DNA from: Ailanthus altissimus
Taxonomy: Eukaryota > Streptophyta > Magnoliopsida > Sapindales > Simaroubaceae
Assembly: GCA_946807835.1 (NCBI GenBank)
Contig: OX327691.1
Coordinates: forward strand, 15,365,688 to 15,429,687
Length of the DNA: 64,000 nt
Direction of reading: 5' to 3'
Part shown: positions 34,983 to 47,728 of the stretch, in pieces
Position numbering within the stretch: position 1 is the first letter of the stretch
Layout of the letters: every line of letters starts with the position of its first letter
The notes under the pieces: model-generated
The model's input: the letters and a program-made list of their open reading frames with translations, nothing else
Told to the model about the DNA's origin: nothing
Database searches by the model: none
Program-made: the position numbers and the translations under genes

Positions 34983-35380
34983 TGTATATTGTAAGAGTAT
35001 TTTAAATTAATCATATATATGTTGAAGACATGATGGAGAGAGAGGACAAAGTGAAAATGAGGGAAATGAAAAAAAAAAAGAGAAAATGGACCAAGACTAG
35101 GCGCCACGATGTCCCAGACAGAACATGGGCACGACAACACCTATGGTTGGGCGTTGCGGCTCCCATACAGACTACCACCCCTCCTTTTATTGATAATTAT
35201 TGTCCTTATTATATGAGCCATGGTATTAGAGTTAAAAGTGTGACTCATTGCAGAGTCACTCAACTCTTTAATAAATTGTGTTCTTTTAAAAAGACACCAA
35301 TTTAAATCAAAAGTTATGACTTTATGAAAAGATATACAACTCTTCCTAAGATCATGACTCTTTAGAAAGACATGTGTCTA
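34983..35380 (+). repeat. Truncated 3' LTR of 30-35 kb copia
   Basis: It begins TGTATATTGTAAGAG after a purine tract and follows the 5' LTR through to ATGTGTCTACTC near 35380, where similarity stops. The promoter half of the LTR is absent. Confidence 0.8.
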
Positions 35381-35399
35381 CTCTTCACCTCTTGGTTCA

Positions 35400-38270
35400 A
35401 TTGCTCTAATTAAGATTAGCTAATTTTGTTTTCAATATCTAAAAATAAAATCATAACAACATTAGAAAAATAAACAAATTATAACACCACAAACTAAAAA
35501 TATTCAAGTGTACCCAATATACCACAAACCCAAGATTGGATTGGATAAAAACCAAAAACAACATAAACCTAAACTAGTCTAGATGTAAAAGAGAACACCC
35601 TAGATCTAAGTGTTAAAGCCAAAAAAAATGAAAAGAAAAAATAAAGAAAGAGGAGAGAGATTATGGTCGTTGTTGTCTCCATGAAATAGATGAGAGACAG
35701 AGGAGAGAGATTTATAAACTACCTTTATAAAATAATTAATATACATAATTTTGAATGTAAAATTTGTAAATCAACTTAAGTGATATTATTTTTAAAAATT
35801 TTATGTGATACTAATAAAAACTGTCCACATGAATACGAAATGACAATGTTTAATAATTAAATATCATATGATACTGTACAATGTCCTATTTTCTATTATG
35901 TCTAGCAAAGGCAAAACTTCATTAGAGTCAGGGCATCATGGCCACTCAAGTTCTTTTTTTTTTTTTTTAATTTAATAATGTATTTTATAATTTTTATTAT
36001 CTAAAATAAGTATTTAAAATTTTAAATATGATATTAAAACTTTAGTATAATAAAATTATAACATAATATAATTTTTAATTTTAACATCTTACTGCCATCA
36101 CCTTAAATTTTAGTTTCTTCTCCGATTTATCTTATAATTTTATATTTTAATTTTATAAGATTGAGGCCCCTAATTTTTTAGATTTTATAATTGAGAACAT
36201 AATTTGACAATTTTCTAAAAAGGTTCCTTAAATCTAAATTAATAATTGAAATATTTTTTCAAAGCTAAAAATACCATTTTATTGTTCCCTACAAACTCTT
36301 GCATTATGAAGGTTAAAATTCATTTATAATAAGGAAACTTTGATCGTTTCGACAGGGTAGGCGACGTATGATACAAATAGACAAACCTTTTATTTTATAT
36401 ATACTTGAAAAGGTATGAAAACTCAAGGATCTGAATGTTATTATCCCAAATTGTAGATTTAATAGTAAACAGTGAAAATGATTCAAGTGACTGAGCGGAG
36501 AATTTAATTGCCCAACGTTTGATTTATTTAGGATTCAAAAACAACCCTATATACTTCACTTATATGTGATTGCGTGGTAGTTAGATTTTTTTACTAGCAA
36601 ACCACATTCTACCATGTGTTATAAAAAGACACTATGTTTTTAAAAATTTTATTATCATATTTAATGTGAACAATGTAAAAAATATATATTTTATTATGTA
36701 TTATAAAATTATATAATAGAACTTTTATATAGATTGTAACTTTATTATATAATAAAAAAGTAACATACATAAAAAAATAATAATTTACATTAATAATATG
36801 TATATATGATAAGAGAGTATAAAAAAATTATTTTAAAATTATTTTTTAATATTCAAACTGATTCAATGCGAGGCACTATTTCTTTATTTTATTACTATAT
36901 TTAATTTGATTTTTTTTTTAAACCAAAGGATGTAAGTGTTATATCTTAAAATTGTAATTATAATAGTACATAATTTCAGTGAAGTAGAGATTCTGTGTTT
37001 GAATTCTCTCAATCTAATGTTAAAAAGAAATAATACAATACTATAATTTCATACAATGTTAATTTTTTTAATAAATAAAATAAATAAACAACTCTTTCAA
37101 CAAATAAAATAAATAAATTTCTGTCCAACTCAACACTCAACACTTTAATAACTGAAGTACTGGCACTAATCACTAAATTACAAAAATAATTAATTAAATT
37201 TAGTCAACAATTGCACAAATTTCAAGAGATTAATTATTTCATTTTTTTTAAGATACAAGCTGCTCCATTCTTTTTTTTTAAAAAAAAAACTTAATATATG
37301 AAATTCAAATTATACCTTTATCAAAATTAGTTGAGTAGAGTTTAAATTTTAAATTTTTTTATTCCATCCAAAAGTTTTTACAGTTAAATTAACTGACAAT
37401 CACAAACTGCACTATTCTTTAGTTATTTCTTTCATTTAGATTTTTTTTTATAAAAAAATTAATTACTTTTTTTTTCTCTTACCAAACTTTTTTTATAAAG
37501 AAATAACTAACATTAACTTAAACTACGGAGTCTCTCTATTTTTGTTTTTAGCCATACCTTTGAAATTTGAAGCAGATATAATTAATTTGCTGCCAAATAG
37601 CTCTGAAATGGTAAATAGGATTTGACCAATGAAAAGTCAATCCATTTGATGGTTAGGATCGATCACAACTAGGTCAGCTGATCTTAATGGCTAGTCAAAG
37701 TCAGCTTAACAATCCTTCGATATTAACAGCGAAATTCCTTAAGAAGATATTTTCAAAAAACAACTTTCCCAAAATACAAAATGGACATGACACCAAACGG
37801 AAAAAATGGAAAACAAAAAATTATAAATTAAAAAAAATGTTTCAGTGAAGGATGACTTAACGTGTGACCTAAGACGTGGCTATATCATGGGCGCTTGATA
37901 GAGTCTTTTAATGTAATTTATTGATCCAACGGCCGGCAAGCAATGCGTAATGATACAGACAGGTCCGTGAAAGCCAAGCACCCGCGTAGGTCGGCCTTGT
38001 TTGGACGGCAGTTGAGGGACATGTCAAATAGTGATCTTTAATTGAGACATCAACTGCCCTGTTACGTGATCTCACGATATCATGCTGTAATATTAATTGG
38101 CTAAAAGAAAGGCTAAAGAGTATCGATACACTTTTTTTTTAATTTTAAAAAATAATATGTTAAATCAGAAGCACACAAATAAATAATAAAATTTATATAA
38201 TATAATGCTTGAAGATGTTGAGGTTGTGATTGTGATTGTGAACCCTAGTCCGAGCTCTAGGGCAAAAACA
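35400..38270. other. AT-rich intergenic stretch with repeat fragments
   Basis: No gene is supported. A segment at about 36715-36790 matches the repeat at 22385-22460. Many A/T homopolymer runs are present. A GC-richer patch at about 37850-38060 has no open frame. Confidence 0.5.
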
Positions 38271-38273
38271 GTG

Positions 38274-39055
38274 GAGTATTGATGCATTTTTTAAATTCAG
38301 ATCTTAATATTTTTAATTATTAAAAGATAAAATAATGTAATATGTGATTTTAAAACTTGCAAAAATTAACTATTTAATGAATATTTAACACATCATTTAG
38401 ATGAAAAAAATTTGGGATCAAAATTTAAAAAGTGTATTATTATTCTTAATTAAATAGCAAAATTTATACGTTTTAATAATGAATAATGCTACACTTTTCA
38501 AATTTTTATTTTATAATTTTCATCTTAAGTGATGTATTAAATATTAATTAGATTGTTAATTTTTATAACTTTTAAAATTATCAATTATATTATTTTATTA
38601 TTAAATAATTGATTGACACATTATTAAAAATAAAAATATTGATCAAATTTTAAAATGTAGCATTAATCTTTAATAATTTATTTATTTTTCTTTGACCCCT
38701 CATTTCGGAACATAAGAACAAAAAGCTAAAATAAAATAACATGCATATCATGAAAATAAATTTGTACATGAGAAATCATCAACATCTTTAGTGATAAAAA
38801 TGCATAATTTGAAGGCTGTCAAGTTTAACCAAGTACAAGAATTTTGAAAAAAATGATACTATAATTCTTAAATATTATTTTAAAATTTTCATTTAAAATT
38901 AAAGTGTTCAATAATTTTTGAATTGTGAAATGATATAACTTTTAAAATTATTTATTATATTATTTTATTATTCAATAATTATTTGACATACTATTTAAAA
39001 TAAAAATTTTAAGATAATATTTAAACAGTATAATATTATTATCACAAAATACTCA
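38274..39055. repeat. Cluster of three related MITE-like units
   Basis: Three blocks (about 38274-38452, 38484-38690 and 38866-39050) share the arrangement AATG-TACACTTTT or its inverse, a TTAA-TGATGTATTAA block, ACTTTTAAAATTAT(C/T), TTATTATTAAATAATT and a closing AAAATTT...TGTAGCATTA type end. Their ends are inverted relative to each other, as in a miniature inverted-repeat element. No coding sequence. Boundaries are by eye. Confidence 0.55.
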
Positions 39056-39359
39056 AATTAGCTAGGGCACGTGCAATTCATAATATTTACAAGCAAATCA
39101 TGTACCATAAAAGACATAACAATTAATAACCAAACAAATAATTTACCTGTTCATATGTCAATATTAATTACAAAAGGATTCAAACTCCCTATGATAGAAA
39201 TCCAGCTTTTCCTTATTAGCAGATATAAAAAAATTGGGACAAATTTTGATTAGTGTATTTATATTGTGAACGATAAAATTTACTCCTCAATGAATAGCTT
39301 AGTAACTAATAATGAATATTGAGCAAATTATTGTTGATATTGAAGATAAATATATATTT

Positions 39360-39615
39360 AAGTTGAGCTAATTTATTTAACTTATGTATAAAAGTGGTTA
39401 AGTTAACTTATTTGACTTGTATATAAGTAAAGGTGGTTAAATCAATTTATTTGACTTGTGCTAAATGGTGGTTGAGTTAATTTATTTGACTTATACATAA
39501 GTGATGGTGATTGAGCCAATTTATTTGACTTGTACATAAGTGGTGATTAAACCAACTTATTTGACTTGTGCATAAGTGATATTGGTTAAACCAATTTATT
39601 TGACTTAAACATAAA
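39360..39615. repeat. Minisatellite, about six units of 40-45 bp
   Basis: The unit AATTTATTTGACTTGT-ATAAGTG-TG-TTAA-CC is repeated about six times with small changes. The periodic minus-strand frame across it (repeating LCTSQI-WFNHH) is a by-product of the array, not a gene. Confidence 0.9.
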
Positions 39616-39619
39616 AAAA

Positions 39620-42285
39620 AAAAAATTGGTGCATGTGACACCGAAATTGACAAAAACTTTTTTACATTATAAAAACTTATAAATAAGTTCATTTGAAGAT
39701 GAGATTTAATAGGGAGGACACCAAAATATAATACCACTGTGACACCAAAAATGTCAAGAAAGAACAATGGAAGAGAGAAGAAAAAATGAGAGTATGAAAA
39801 GAAAAATAAAAAATTTGTTTTTATTTTTCTCATCTTGTAATCTATTGGTTCTAATTGATGATTTATAATGTAACTATTACTAGGATAGTGAGAAACACTT
39901 GTGAATCCGGAGTTAGTAATTTTTTATAGTAAGCTCGGTTTGATAGGTGAATTGTGAAAGTCTATATAATTATAACTATTTTTACATGATGAATTTTATT
40001 TTTGATAGCCTATAGACGTAAGTTGAATTTGAGTCGAATTACATAAATTTTTATGTTGTTATTCTCATTTTTTATTTTTTGCAATACTATTTGATATTTT
40101 TTGTAAAAATAAATCTGAGATAAGAATAAAAAATTTGAGTTTGATCAATTGTGAATTTTTATTTTAATATTTCTTTTTAATAAATACTAAAAAATTTTGA
40201 TTTAATCAATTGTAAGTTCTCCCATAAATATTTTTTCCAACAATTATAAAGGTTGTGAGTACGTAAGAATTTGGGTGGCATGTAAAATTGCCGAAGTTAG
40301 CTATTTGCATGGCCTGTAATTTGTATTACTGCATGAACATTTCAAATTAGGAATATGATGTCTCCTATCGCTAAACAAATCTTATATTAATTAATTGTTT
40401 GAAAAATCTAATTCTTCATCTCCACCAATTTCATTGGCTGCAAAGCAATTAATATGAACAATGTATTTGGAAGTCAGATGGATTCATGTACTTACGGATT
40501 GTGTGTTAAGAAAATAATATTCATCAATTTAAATTCTCTTACTAATTAATTCTATAATTATCCACAAATAGCCCATCACCATCCAGGCTTCGATGGATGG
40601 TGATGAAAGCAGAAAGTTTAAGCATTCATTATTCGAGTCAAATCACTCCATCCTTGGCCCATTTCCGAAAGAACTGATGTTTGTTAACAATTGATTTTGA
40701 ACGTATCAACAAAATACTTGTCAACAACTGTATTTAAAAATTGATTGAATAGATATATTACACCCTATATAGGGGTAGAATCAAAATTTTATTAAATAAA
40801 AAATTTAATTAGTAAAAAATTACTATAATCAGAATTTTATGTTAAATCATTAAAAAGAATAAAATTAAAAATTTACTTGAATCTATATAAACACAGAAAA
40901 ATTGGAGTTAATATTTTTTACATCTAAATATTTTTTTTATGAGAGAAAAATGTCGTTACTTACTGATGGGATGTTAATGAAAATAATGCGTTAGAGTTTA
41001 AATTAGGGACTAACCTATTATTTATAGTATTTTATTTTATTTTGACCCATCATAAAATAAATTAAAATAACTAGGTCTTTACACATTAAAGTTCATGTCA
41101 TACGTGATATTCTAAAAGTTTAATAATAAATAAATTTTATTTGATCACTTTTAACGGGCAATAAAATAGATAACTAATAATATACAATTAATTGATATAT
41201 GTAAGCCCACTTTAATATATAATACCCAACAAATTTAACTTTTGAGAGTCTAAATTGTAACATAAAATTTTAAGTATAATAAAATAAAATAAATTAATAT
41301 TTAAAATAAACTATAAAAAAAATATTTTTATTCTATTTTTTTAATAACTAAAAAAAATTATGTTAAAAAATTTAGCATAAATTTATATCAAAAAACAGTT
41401 CAATATATTTTCGTTTCTTGAAAATCATTTATAATTGATTAGATACTAAATTTTTCTGTAATTTTTCTTTCAATATATTTAATCAATGAGTATGATTCTA
41501 TTTTGTTGTGAAGTCTTGTCTTGATAATATATAGAGCAAAAAAAGAATGTTCACTAGTTGTAATAATAGACATCGAAAGATTATGATCTATAAAAAATAC
41601 ATATAAAGTTATAATAATAAGATATTAGAAAACTAAATAATATATAAATAAAAATATAAAAGATTTAAAAGATTCTAATTTATTTTTTGGAGATTTATTT
41701 TATTGACTTTTGAGTTAAGAAGAAAAGTTTGACACAAATTAAAGAAAAAAATAAAATCACCAGTGTATTGTATTTCATAATTATGAGTTTATTTATAAAT
41801 GTTAAATTGAAGAAAAAAAAGTCTTTTTGAAAAATAATTTCAAATATAAAAATTATCTGTATTAAGAAAATGTATTTCATGTAAAAAAAGAATTTCCTTT
41901 GAATTAAAAAAAAATAGAAGTTTGAAAGGGGCCAGTTGTATATATAATACAAATTTAAGAGAAGTTAAAAAAAAAATTTGAGGAGCAATTGTGTAATAAT
42001 ACAAATATGAGAGTTGCTGCAGAGCTTGAGAAGAATATGTTGATTTATTTTTTGAGAGTTTGGACGTGACGTGATGAGATGTTTCTCTCTCGTTATCAAT
42101 AGTGCTTCAAGACCCTGTGATATTTTCCTGTAAAAAGTTCTTCAATGGACATGTATTGCCACACAACTCAACAACAATTTCTTTATTTGGCAAGCAAGAA
42201 TCTATGAATATTATTGAAGCATCTTCTTTCTAAATTCTAGAAAATCTCCGTGGAATAATGGCGTTACCTTGCATGCCTTGTGATA
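39620..42285. other. AT-rich intergenic stretch
   Basis: No gene recognised on either strand. Long runs of A and T dominate. The frame 41695-41952 (minus) is Phe/Ile-rich low complexity and not credible. Confidence 0.5.
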
Positions 42286-42287
42286 TC

Positions 42288-42352
42288 AGCGGACCTACTG
42301 CAGGGCTTGGGGTGGCCATGCCCCCCTAGGCCCTGCAGTAGGTCCGCCCCTG
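42288..42352. repeat. Compact GC-rich foldback (possible relic of a CAGGGGCGG-ended element)
   Basis: Two perfect 17-bp inverted arms, CGGACCTACTGCAGGGC (42290-42306) and its complement (42330-42346), enclose a 23-bp loop that itself folds (TTGGGG / CCCCCTA around TGGCCATG). The right side ends GGTCCGCCCCTG, resembling the CAGGGGCGGA termini of some hAT elements; the left end CAGCGGACC looks like the same terminus minus three Gs. It stands out sharply in AT-rich DNA. Confidence 0.75.
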
Positions 42353-42359
42353 CGTATAT

Positions 42360-43550
42360 ACCTAGGAAGATTTGAGATTCTTTTGTCCGATATGAAGGCA
42401 ACGAGATTCCTTTCTTTAAAAATATTTCTCATCAGCAGTACCTACAGTACTACAATTCATGTGCAATATTGAGCTCATTTAATATAATCAGACGTCAGGG
42501 CTGGCGTAATCTCACCAAACCCTAGTTGTAAGCTACTGCAATTTGAGAAGTTTTAGGTCATAGTTTGAGTGCTAACATTTTAAAATTCAACCCAATTGGG
42601 GTTTCAAATATGATTTTAGTTTTTCGTCGTGTGCTGCTAATGATCTGCAAATGAATATTTAAACCCCACGATACTTTTGCTTACACAGTGTGTCATATCG
42701 ACAAACACAAACTGGTTAGGATACTTGGATTGTAGCCAGCTCAGAAGTAAACTCTGGGCACATTAGATTATTGAGGAGAGAGGGGACTAATCAGCTTTGT
42801 TTGGCAGAGTTAAATTAACTAGCTTCTGCTTGATCAATCACGGGTCTTGGTTGTTGCAACGATGGAATGAATCAATACCAGGGTGATGCTTATTAAACAA
42901 CCGGCAGATAAGTGCAATGGAATTTGTACTGATTTGTTTTTTTTTTTAATTGTCTTTCATTGACACTTGTTGTCCTCAGAATAGATTGGAGTTACAAAAA
43001 ACATTTAGAAAAAAAATGCAGTTGCCTTGCTTCTGATAACTACTGGATTGCAGTAATAAACAAATGAGTATTCTTTCCAATAAAGCTGTGAGGTTCCATC
43101 TTTTTTGGATTATAATTTAAACAATTAATGCACTTCTATATTATTTACCCTGCCATACATGACACATAACAATAACCCCCATGTGAAATTCTATGTTATA
43201 TGCACATACTTATCTCATAATCTTTTTCTTAATTTTCAGCTCTATTTGAAGCAGATCCTTTTTACTCAGATAAAAAAACTAAATTGGCCCTTTATTTGCC
43301 GACCCACTAAATGATTTGTATTTTTTGTGCATTCGGTACCCTCAATAATAACTAGCTAGTAATTAGTAGAATACGTAGTAGATTTTTTCGTAAGCAAGTT
43401 AATTTACGTCACAATGCAGGTTTCGGAAACACAAAAGCCAAAAGGACTTGCCTGAAAGCTTGGCAATTAACAGATGGAAAGAATGAAACTTTCCAATAAT
43501 CGGGTATGTACTTTGCCAAAAGCTTTTGATTAAATAACAAACTATATATA
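42360..43550. other. Intergenic, no supported gene
   Basis: Mixed-composition sequence without a long frame. No repeat partner within the window was noticed. Confidence 0.45.
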
Positions 43551-43554
43551 ATAG

Positions 43555-43795
43555 GAAAAATATCATTTTGATTTTTAATTTTATAAATATATATTAACTT
43601 AATTTTTATTTGTTCAATATTTATTTTAGTAATTCTTGTAAAAATAAAAATAATAATTATTTAGAGACAAAAATAATAATAATAAATTATCAAAAATATT
43701 TTTACAACAATTAACATAATATATATTAAAAAATAAAAATTAAATTAGTATATATCTATAAAATTAAAGACTAAAATAACAAATATTTTATAATT
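43555..43795. mobile_element. MITE, family 1 copy a
   Basis: An imperfect hairpin of about 240 bp. The left arm TTTTTAATTTTATAAATATATA...TAATTTTTATT is mirrored by the right arm AATAAAAATTAAATTAGTATATATCTATAAAATTAAAGA. No coding capacity. A second copy is at 50757-50945. Confidence 0.75.
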
Positions 43796-44100
43796 AAAGA
43801 ATGATCAGGCCGGGCGGAGTGATCCCTACTTATATATTTTCAAAGCTTCTTGGTAAGCAGCAAGCTTTCTAGTTGTCTTCCACGTGGAGCGATAATTTCA
43901 AGTCATCCTGTCTCCTTATTCTTTTTAATTAATTGCTTAGTGCCCTTTTTGGCATACGTCATTAAAAAAATTTAATCATAAACGGGTTAGCATACAAGAA
44001 ATATATAATTTTTTTTTTAGTAAAGAAATATATAGAAGTTAAAATTGAAGGCAGTGATGTCAGTTCCCTTAGATCCATCACTGAATATTGAAGATGAAGA

Positions 44101-44123
44101 TATATATATATATATATATATAT
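44101..44123. repeat. (AT)n microsatellite
   Basis: About 11 uninterrupted AT dinucleotides. Confidence 0.95.
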
Positions 44124-44395
44124 AAACGTGATATTAACACTGTCACCTCTTCGGGTTAGTACAAATTACACTTCAACTGCGATTTTACTTCTAATTATAC
44201 TGTCATCCCTCTATTTAATTAAGAAAAATACCTTCAATTTTAAAAAATATTTTAATTATTTATGTAATAAAATTATGAAAATATTTTTATATTTTTTAAT
44301 TAAGTAGAATGAGTAACAGTATAATTAAAATTAAAATCACTAGTAAAATATAATTTATACCAACTTAAGGGGTGATAGTGTTAATACCCCCATAT
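44124..44395. mobile_element. MITE, family 2
   Basis: An imperfect inverted repeat of about 270 bp. The left arm GATATTAACACTGTCACCTC ... TACAAATTACA ... CTAATTATACTGTCA is mirrored on the right by TACAGTATAATTA ... TATAATTTATACC ... GGGTGATAGTGTTAATAC. Arms exceed 100 bp. No open frame. It sits directly beside the (AT)n tract, a possible insertion target. Confidence 0.75.
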
Positions 44396-44399
44396 ATAT

Positions 44400-45230
44400 A
44401 AACCAAAAATAAAATAACAGTGGTAATACATATTAATTGAAAACTATATAAAATATTATTTTTTTTATAAAACATATGCTATGATGGCTAAATAATTGAC
44501 TGGTTAGAAGAGAATCAACTCAATATTTTATGATTAATTTAATTAAAAAGCTGCTTTTGAGTTTTGCGCTCTCGAAAGCATCATTAAGGAGTTAATTATG
44601 GAAATGAGACGGTGACGTTTATTGTTAAAGAACAAACAAATTGGAGAAGTTGAGAGAAGAGACCAAATGGAGGTTTTGTTGATAGCGTTGTCCTTTTTTT
44701 TTTTTTTTTCCTTCATTGATGGGTCTTGTTTTGGAATTTTAGTGGTAGTAATGACAATAATTTAGTTTAGGCGTTGTTTTCCTAGCTTTCAAATTTTGTA
44801 TGTAATGTAATGTTGTTGTATGTGAAGCCAGAGTTATCACTCTTGATGATTAAAGCCGATTATTGAATGTGAGTTCTACTTCTCACCGACTTTTGAGCTA
44901 ATATTTGCAATTTAGAAAAATAATCAACGGAGCTCCATATCATTAATGTTGATTAGCCTTAACTCAATTAAAAGGCCGAATTTAAGGGGGGTTTTGAAAG
45001 TAGATTATGAAGTAGATTTTTCTTTTTTGGTTTAAGTATTAAGATGAGCTCATTTTCCCTGGCTGTCCATCATTCAATTTGTGTTCTGATTCGTGATTCC
45101 TAATTTAGCTCATTTAACGAATGGAATTGAAATTCTTTAATGACGATGGGATCTCCGCAAGTTTCCTTTTTTTTTTTTTTTTTAATCTTTAGACGTAAAT
45201 CCGACTCTTTGAAGAAAAATAAAAGAGAGA
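44400..45230. other. Intergenic, no supported gene
   Basis: No coding region is seen. Poly-T tracts lie at about 44695-44709 and 45169-45183. Confidence 0.45.
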
Positions 45231-45244
45231 GAAATAATAATAGA

Positions 45245-45425
45245 TATTTTAAATAATATTTAATTTTTTTTTATCTCTAATGATATGTCAAACAATCATT
45301 GAATGATGAAATAAGATAATAAATAATTTAAATTTAAATTATTTCATCATTTATGATTGTTTGACATTTTAATTTTAATTTAAAATTTTAAATATAATTT
45401 AAAAAATATAATATTATTTAAAAAT
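45245..45425. mobile_element. MITE-like hairpin, family 3
   Basis: ATGTCAAACAATCATTGAATGATGAAATAA-type sequence at about 45286-45312 is mirrored by TTATTTCATCATTTATGATTGTTTGACAT at about 45340-45368. Flanking AT-rich arms extend the pairing. Non-coding. Confidence 0.6.
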
Positions 45426-45679
45426 AGAGAGTTGTGTCAATAACTACATCCATATTGACACTTAATATATGATCATTAATTAAAATTACATTAAACGTTA
45501 AATACAAATCTCATTGAATGTACATATTATTTTTAATCACAAACAAATTCTTTATATTTACAAAATACAAACCGAACTCTTTATCTAATAAAGAATTCAC
45601 AATTATTATTTTTAAAGATTTGTGATTCTTTTGCTTAGTGCTACAAATATGTCAACTATTTTGTGAGTAACACCTTCCA

Positions 45680-45962
45680 TCAAAAACTAAGAGATTGAAA
45701 AAAAAAAATTTAGATAGAAACCGTGTATTGTTGTACATCAAAATATAAAGAGTAAGCTTTATATTTATAGTGTTATTCCTATATTAAAAAAGAAAAAAAA
45801 TAAACTAGGTAATTATATATATAAAAAAATACACCTAAAAAGTAATTAAAAATATTTAACCTAAAATCAATTAAAGAGAAAATTATTTGATTTATTTTTT
45901 CTGTAACAAATTAAATAATTTGTTTTCTCTTTAATAAATTATTTGATTTATTTGCTCTTTCA
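45680..45962 (-). repeat. 3' LTR of 46-50 kb copia
   Basis: It pairs with 50235-50522. One end has changed from TG to TC (plus-strand start TCAAAAACTAAGAG against TGAAAAATTGAGAG). It keeps the CTTTCA/TGAAAG end next to the purine tract. Confidence 0.9.
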
Positions 45963-46006
45963 ATACTCTCCCTTAAGTTAGAGAGTGAATGTTAAGGACT
46001 TCCAAA

Positions 46007-46297
46007 TTACCAAGTAGAAAGAATAAAGTATCTTAACCCAATGATTTCGTAAAAAGGTCGACAACTTATTTTTTCATTTTTCACGAAAGAAGTCTTAAGC
46101 TTCCCTTTTTGTATTCGTTCACAAACTGTATGACAATCTATTTCGATATTTTTTGTCCTTTCATGAAAGACAGGATTAGATGAAATATAAATTGCCGCTT
46201 GATTATTACAAAAGAGTTGAACTAGTTCTGAGTGAGATACTTGCAAATCTTTTAATAAGTGCCGTAACCAAGTTAATTCGCAAGAAATCAATGCCAT
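46007..46297 (-). pseudogene. Copia RNase H (C-terminal part)
   Basis: [36 protein letters not shown] and IEIDCHTVCERIQKG match the copia RNase H blocks for [36 protein letters not shown]. The usual D of CDNQ reads N here. Confidence 0.9.
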
Positions 46298-46486
46298 GGA
46301 CCTATATTCGAATTCTGCTGAGGAGTGTGATACTATGACTTATTTCTTACTTTTCCATGAAATCAGTGAATTACCAAGAAAAATACAATAACCAATAATT
46401 AATTATCATGTATCTAGACATCTAGTCCAATCTTCATCACAAAAGCCTATCAACTGTAGCTCTTCATGGGAAGAAAATAAAAGACT

Positions 46487-47413
46487 TTATCCTGAAGCAT
46501 TTTTTAAGTACCACAATATTCGATGTGCTACTTCGAGATGTGATTTTCTGGGTTGTTGCATAAATTGACTAAGTGTGTTGACTGAGTAAGTAATGTCTGG
46601 TCTAGTGATGGTAAGATAAATCAACTTTTCAATCAACCTGCAATAATAACTTGGATCATTAAGCAAATCCCCCTCATTAGAAGTAACCTTAAGATTTTGT
46701 TCCATGGAAAACTTTGCAGGTTTGGCACCTAAAAGTTCAGCCTTCTCTAATATGTCAAGTGTGTATTTTCGTTGGTTGACAGAAATTTTTACCTTAGATC
46801 GAGCAACTTCTATTCTAAGAAATATTTCAAATGACCAAGTTCCTTAGTTCGAAAACAACTTGTCAAGAAATTCTTTACCTCTCGTATCATTTTTTCATTG
46901 TTGTCGGTGATGATCATGTCATCGATATAAAGAAGGATAACAGTTAAAATATTACCATTAACCTTAGTGAATAACGAATAGTCTGCTTGTGATGAGTGGA
47001 AACTAAATTTTTGGATGTCATCAATAAACTTAAGAAACAAACTCCTTGAGGCTTACTTTAATCCATAGAGAGATTTATGGAGTCGAAACTAAGTGTTTTT
47101 TCCCTTGTCGCGAAAACCCAAATAAGGAGTCATGTAGACCTCCTCAGTTAAATCCCCATAAAGAAAAGTATTTTGAACATCTAACTGATAAAGAATGCAA
47201 ATGATGAATAGATGCAATGGCCAAAAGACACTGAAAAGTAGTTAACTTAGTTACAAGAGCAAAGGTTTTAATGTAGTCAATACCTTTGTGTTGAGTAAAC
47301 TCTTTAGCTACGAGGCGAGCTTTATAACGCTCAATTGAACCATTAGAGTTGTATTTGATTTTGTAAACCCATTTATAATCGATAGGTCGGTGACCAAAAG
47401 GTAACGAAACCAT
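46487..47413 (-). pseudogene. Copia reverse transcriptase
   Basis: It is split over at least three frames. The first part (about 47144-47413) has IDYKWVYKIKYNSNGSIERYKARLVAKEF. The middle (46810-47040) has SQADYSLFTKVN and an intact YIDDMIIT active-site box. The last (46487-46705) has YCRLIEKLIYLTITRPDITYSVNTLSQFM. Frameshifts near 47100-47210 and 46750 separate the parts. Confidence 0.9.
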
Positions 47414-47416
47414 GCT

Positions 47417-47728
47417 CTAGGTATGGTTTGCTTCAAGGGCTGAGATTTCTTCATTCATAATGGCCACCCAATGTGGATTATGGAAAGCTTGTTCATATGT
47501 TTTTGGTTTAACCATGTGAGAAATAGAATTTATAAAAATATGATGTGAATGAGAGAGATAAGTGTAAGAGACATACCTTAAAATTGGGTAACGTGTGTTA
47601 AACATAGTTGAAGAAAAAGAAGGACCTAGAGTGAGAAGTTTGGAATGGTTTATCTGGAAATCTTGGAAATAGGTTGGGAACTTTGTAGGGCGAGAAGAAG
47701 GTCGGGGTGGATAAAAATCAAGGAGCAT
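47417..47728 (-). pseudogene. Copia INT-RT linker and RT N-terminus
   Basis: A Ser/Pro/Thr-rich linker ends in KPKTYEQAFHNPHWVAIMNEEISALEANHT, the conserved start of copia RT. It ends at a stop immediately before the RT body. Confidence 0.85.

Larger units (their letters stand above)
29974..35380 (+). mobile_element. Old plus-strand Ty1/copia with both LTRs
   Basis: A 5' LTR (29974 to about 30712), gag, PR, INT, RT, RNase H and a truncated 3' LTR (34983-35380) are all on the plus strand. The LTR starts share TGTATATTGTAAGAGTATTT but differ by many substitutions further in, so the insertion is old. Every domain is broken by stops or frameshifts, and the RT has lost an internal segment. A non-coding stretch of about 600 bp follows RNase H, ending in a purine tract (TATGAGGGAT) before the 3' LTR. 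Confidence 0.92.

Noticed and set aside
35030..35305. 91-residue plus-strand frame in the 3' LTR
   Set aside because: It lies wholly in LTR sequence and a similar frame appears in the other LTR (30021-30218).
39477..39833. 118-residue minus-strand frame with repeating peptide
   Set aside because: It is produced by the minisatellite; the non-repeat part is Phe-rich low complexity.
41695..41952. 85-residue Phe/Ile-rich minus-strand frame
   Set aside because: Expected from AT-rich DNA; no domain or start context.
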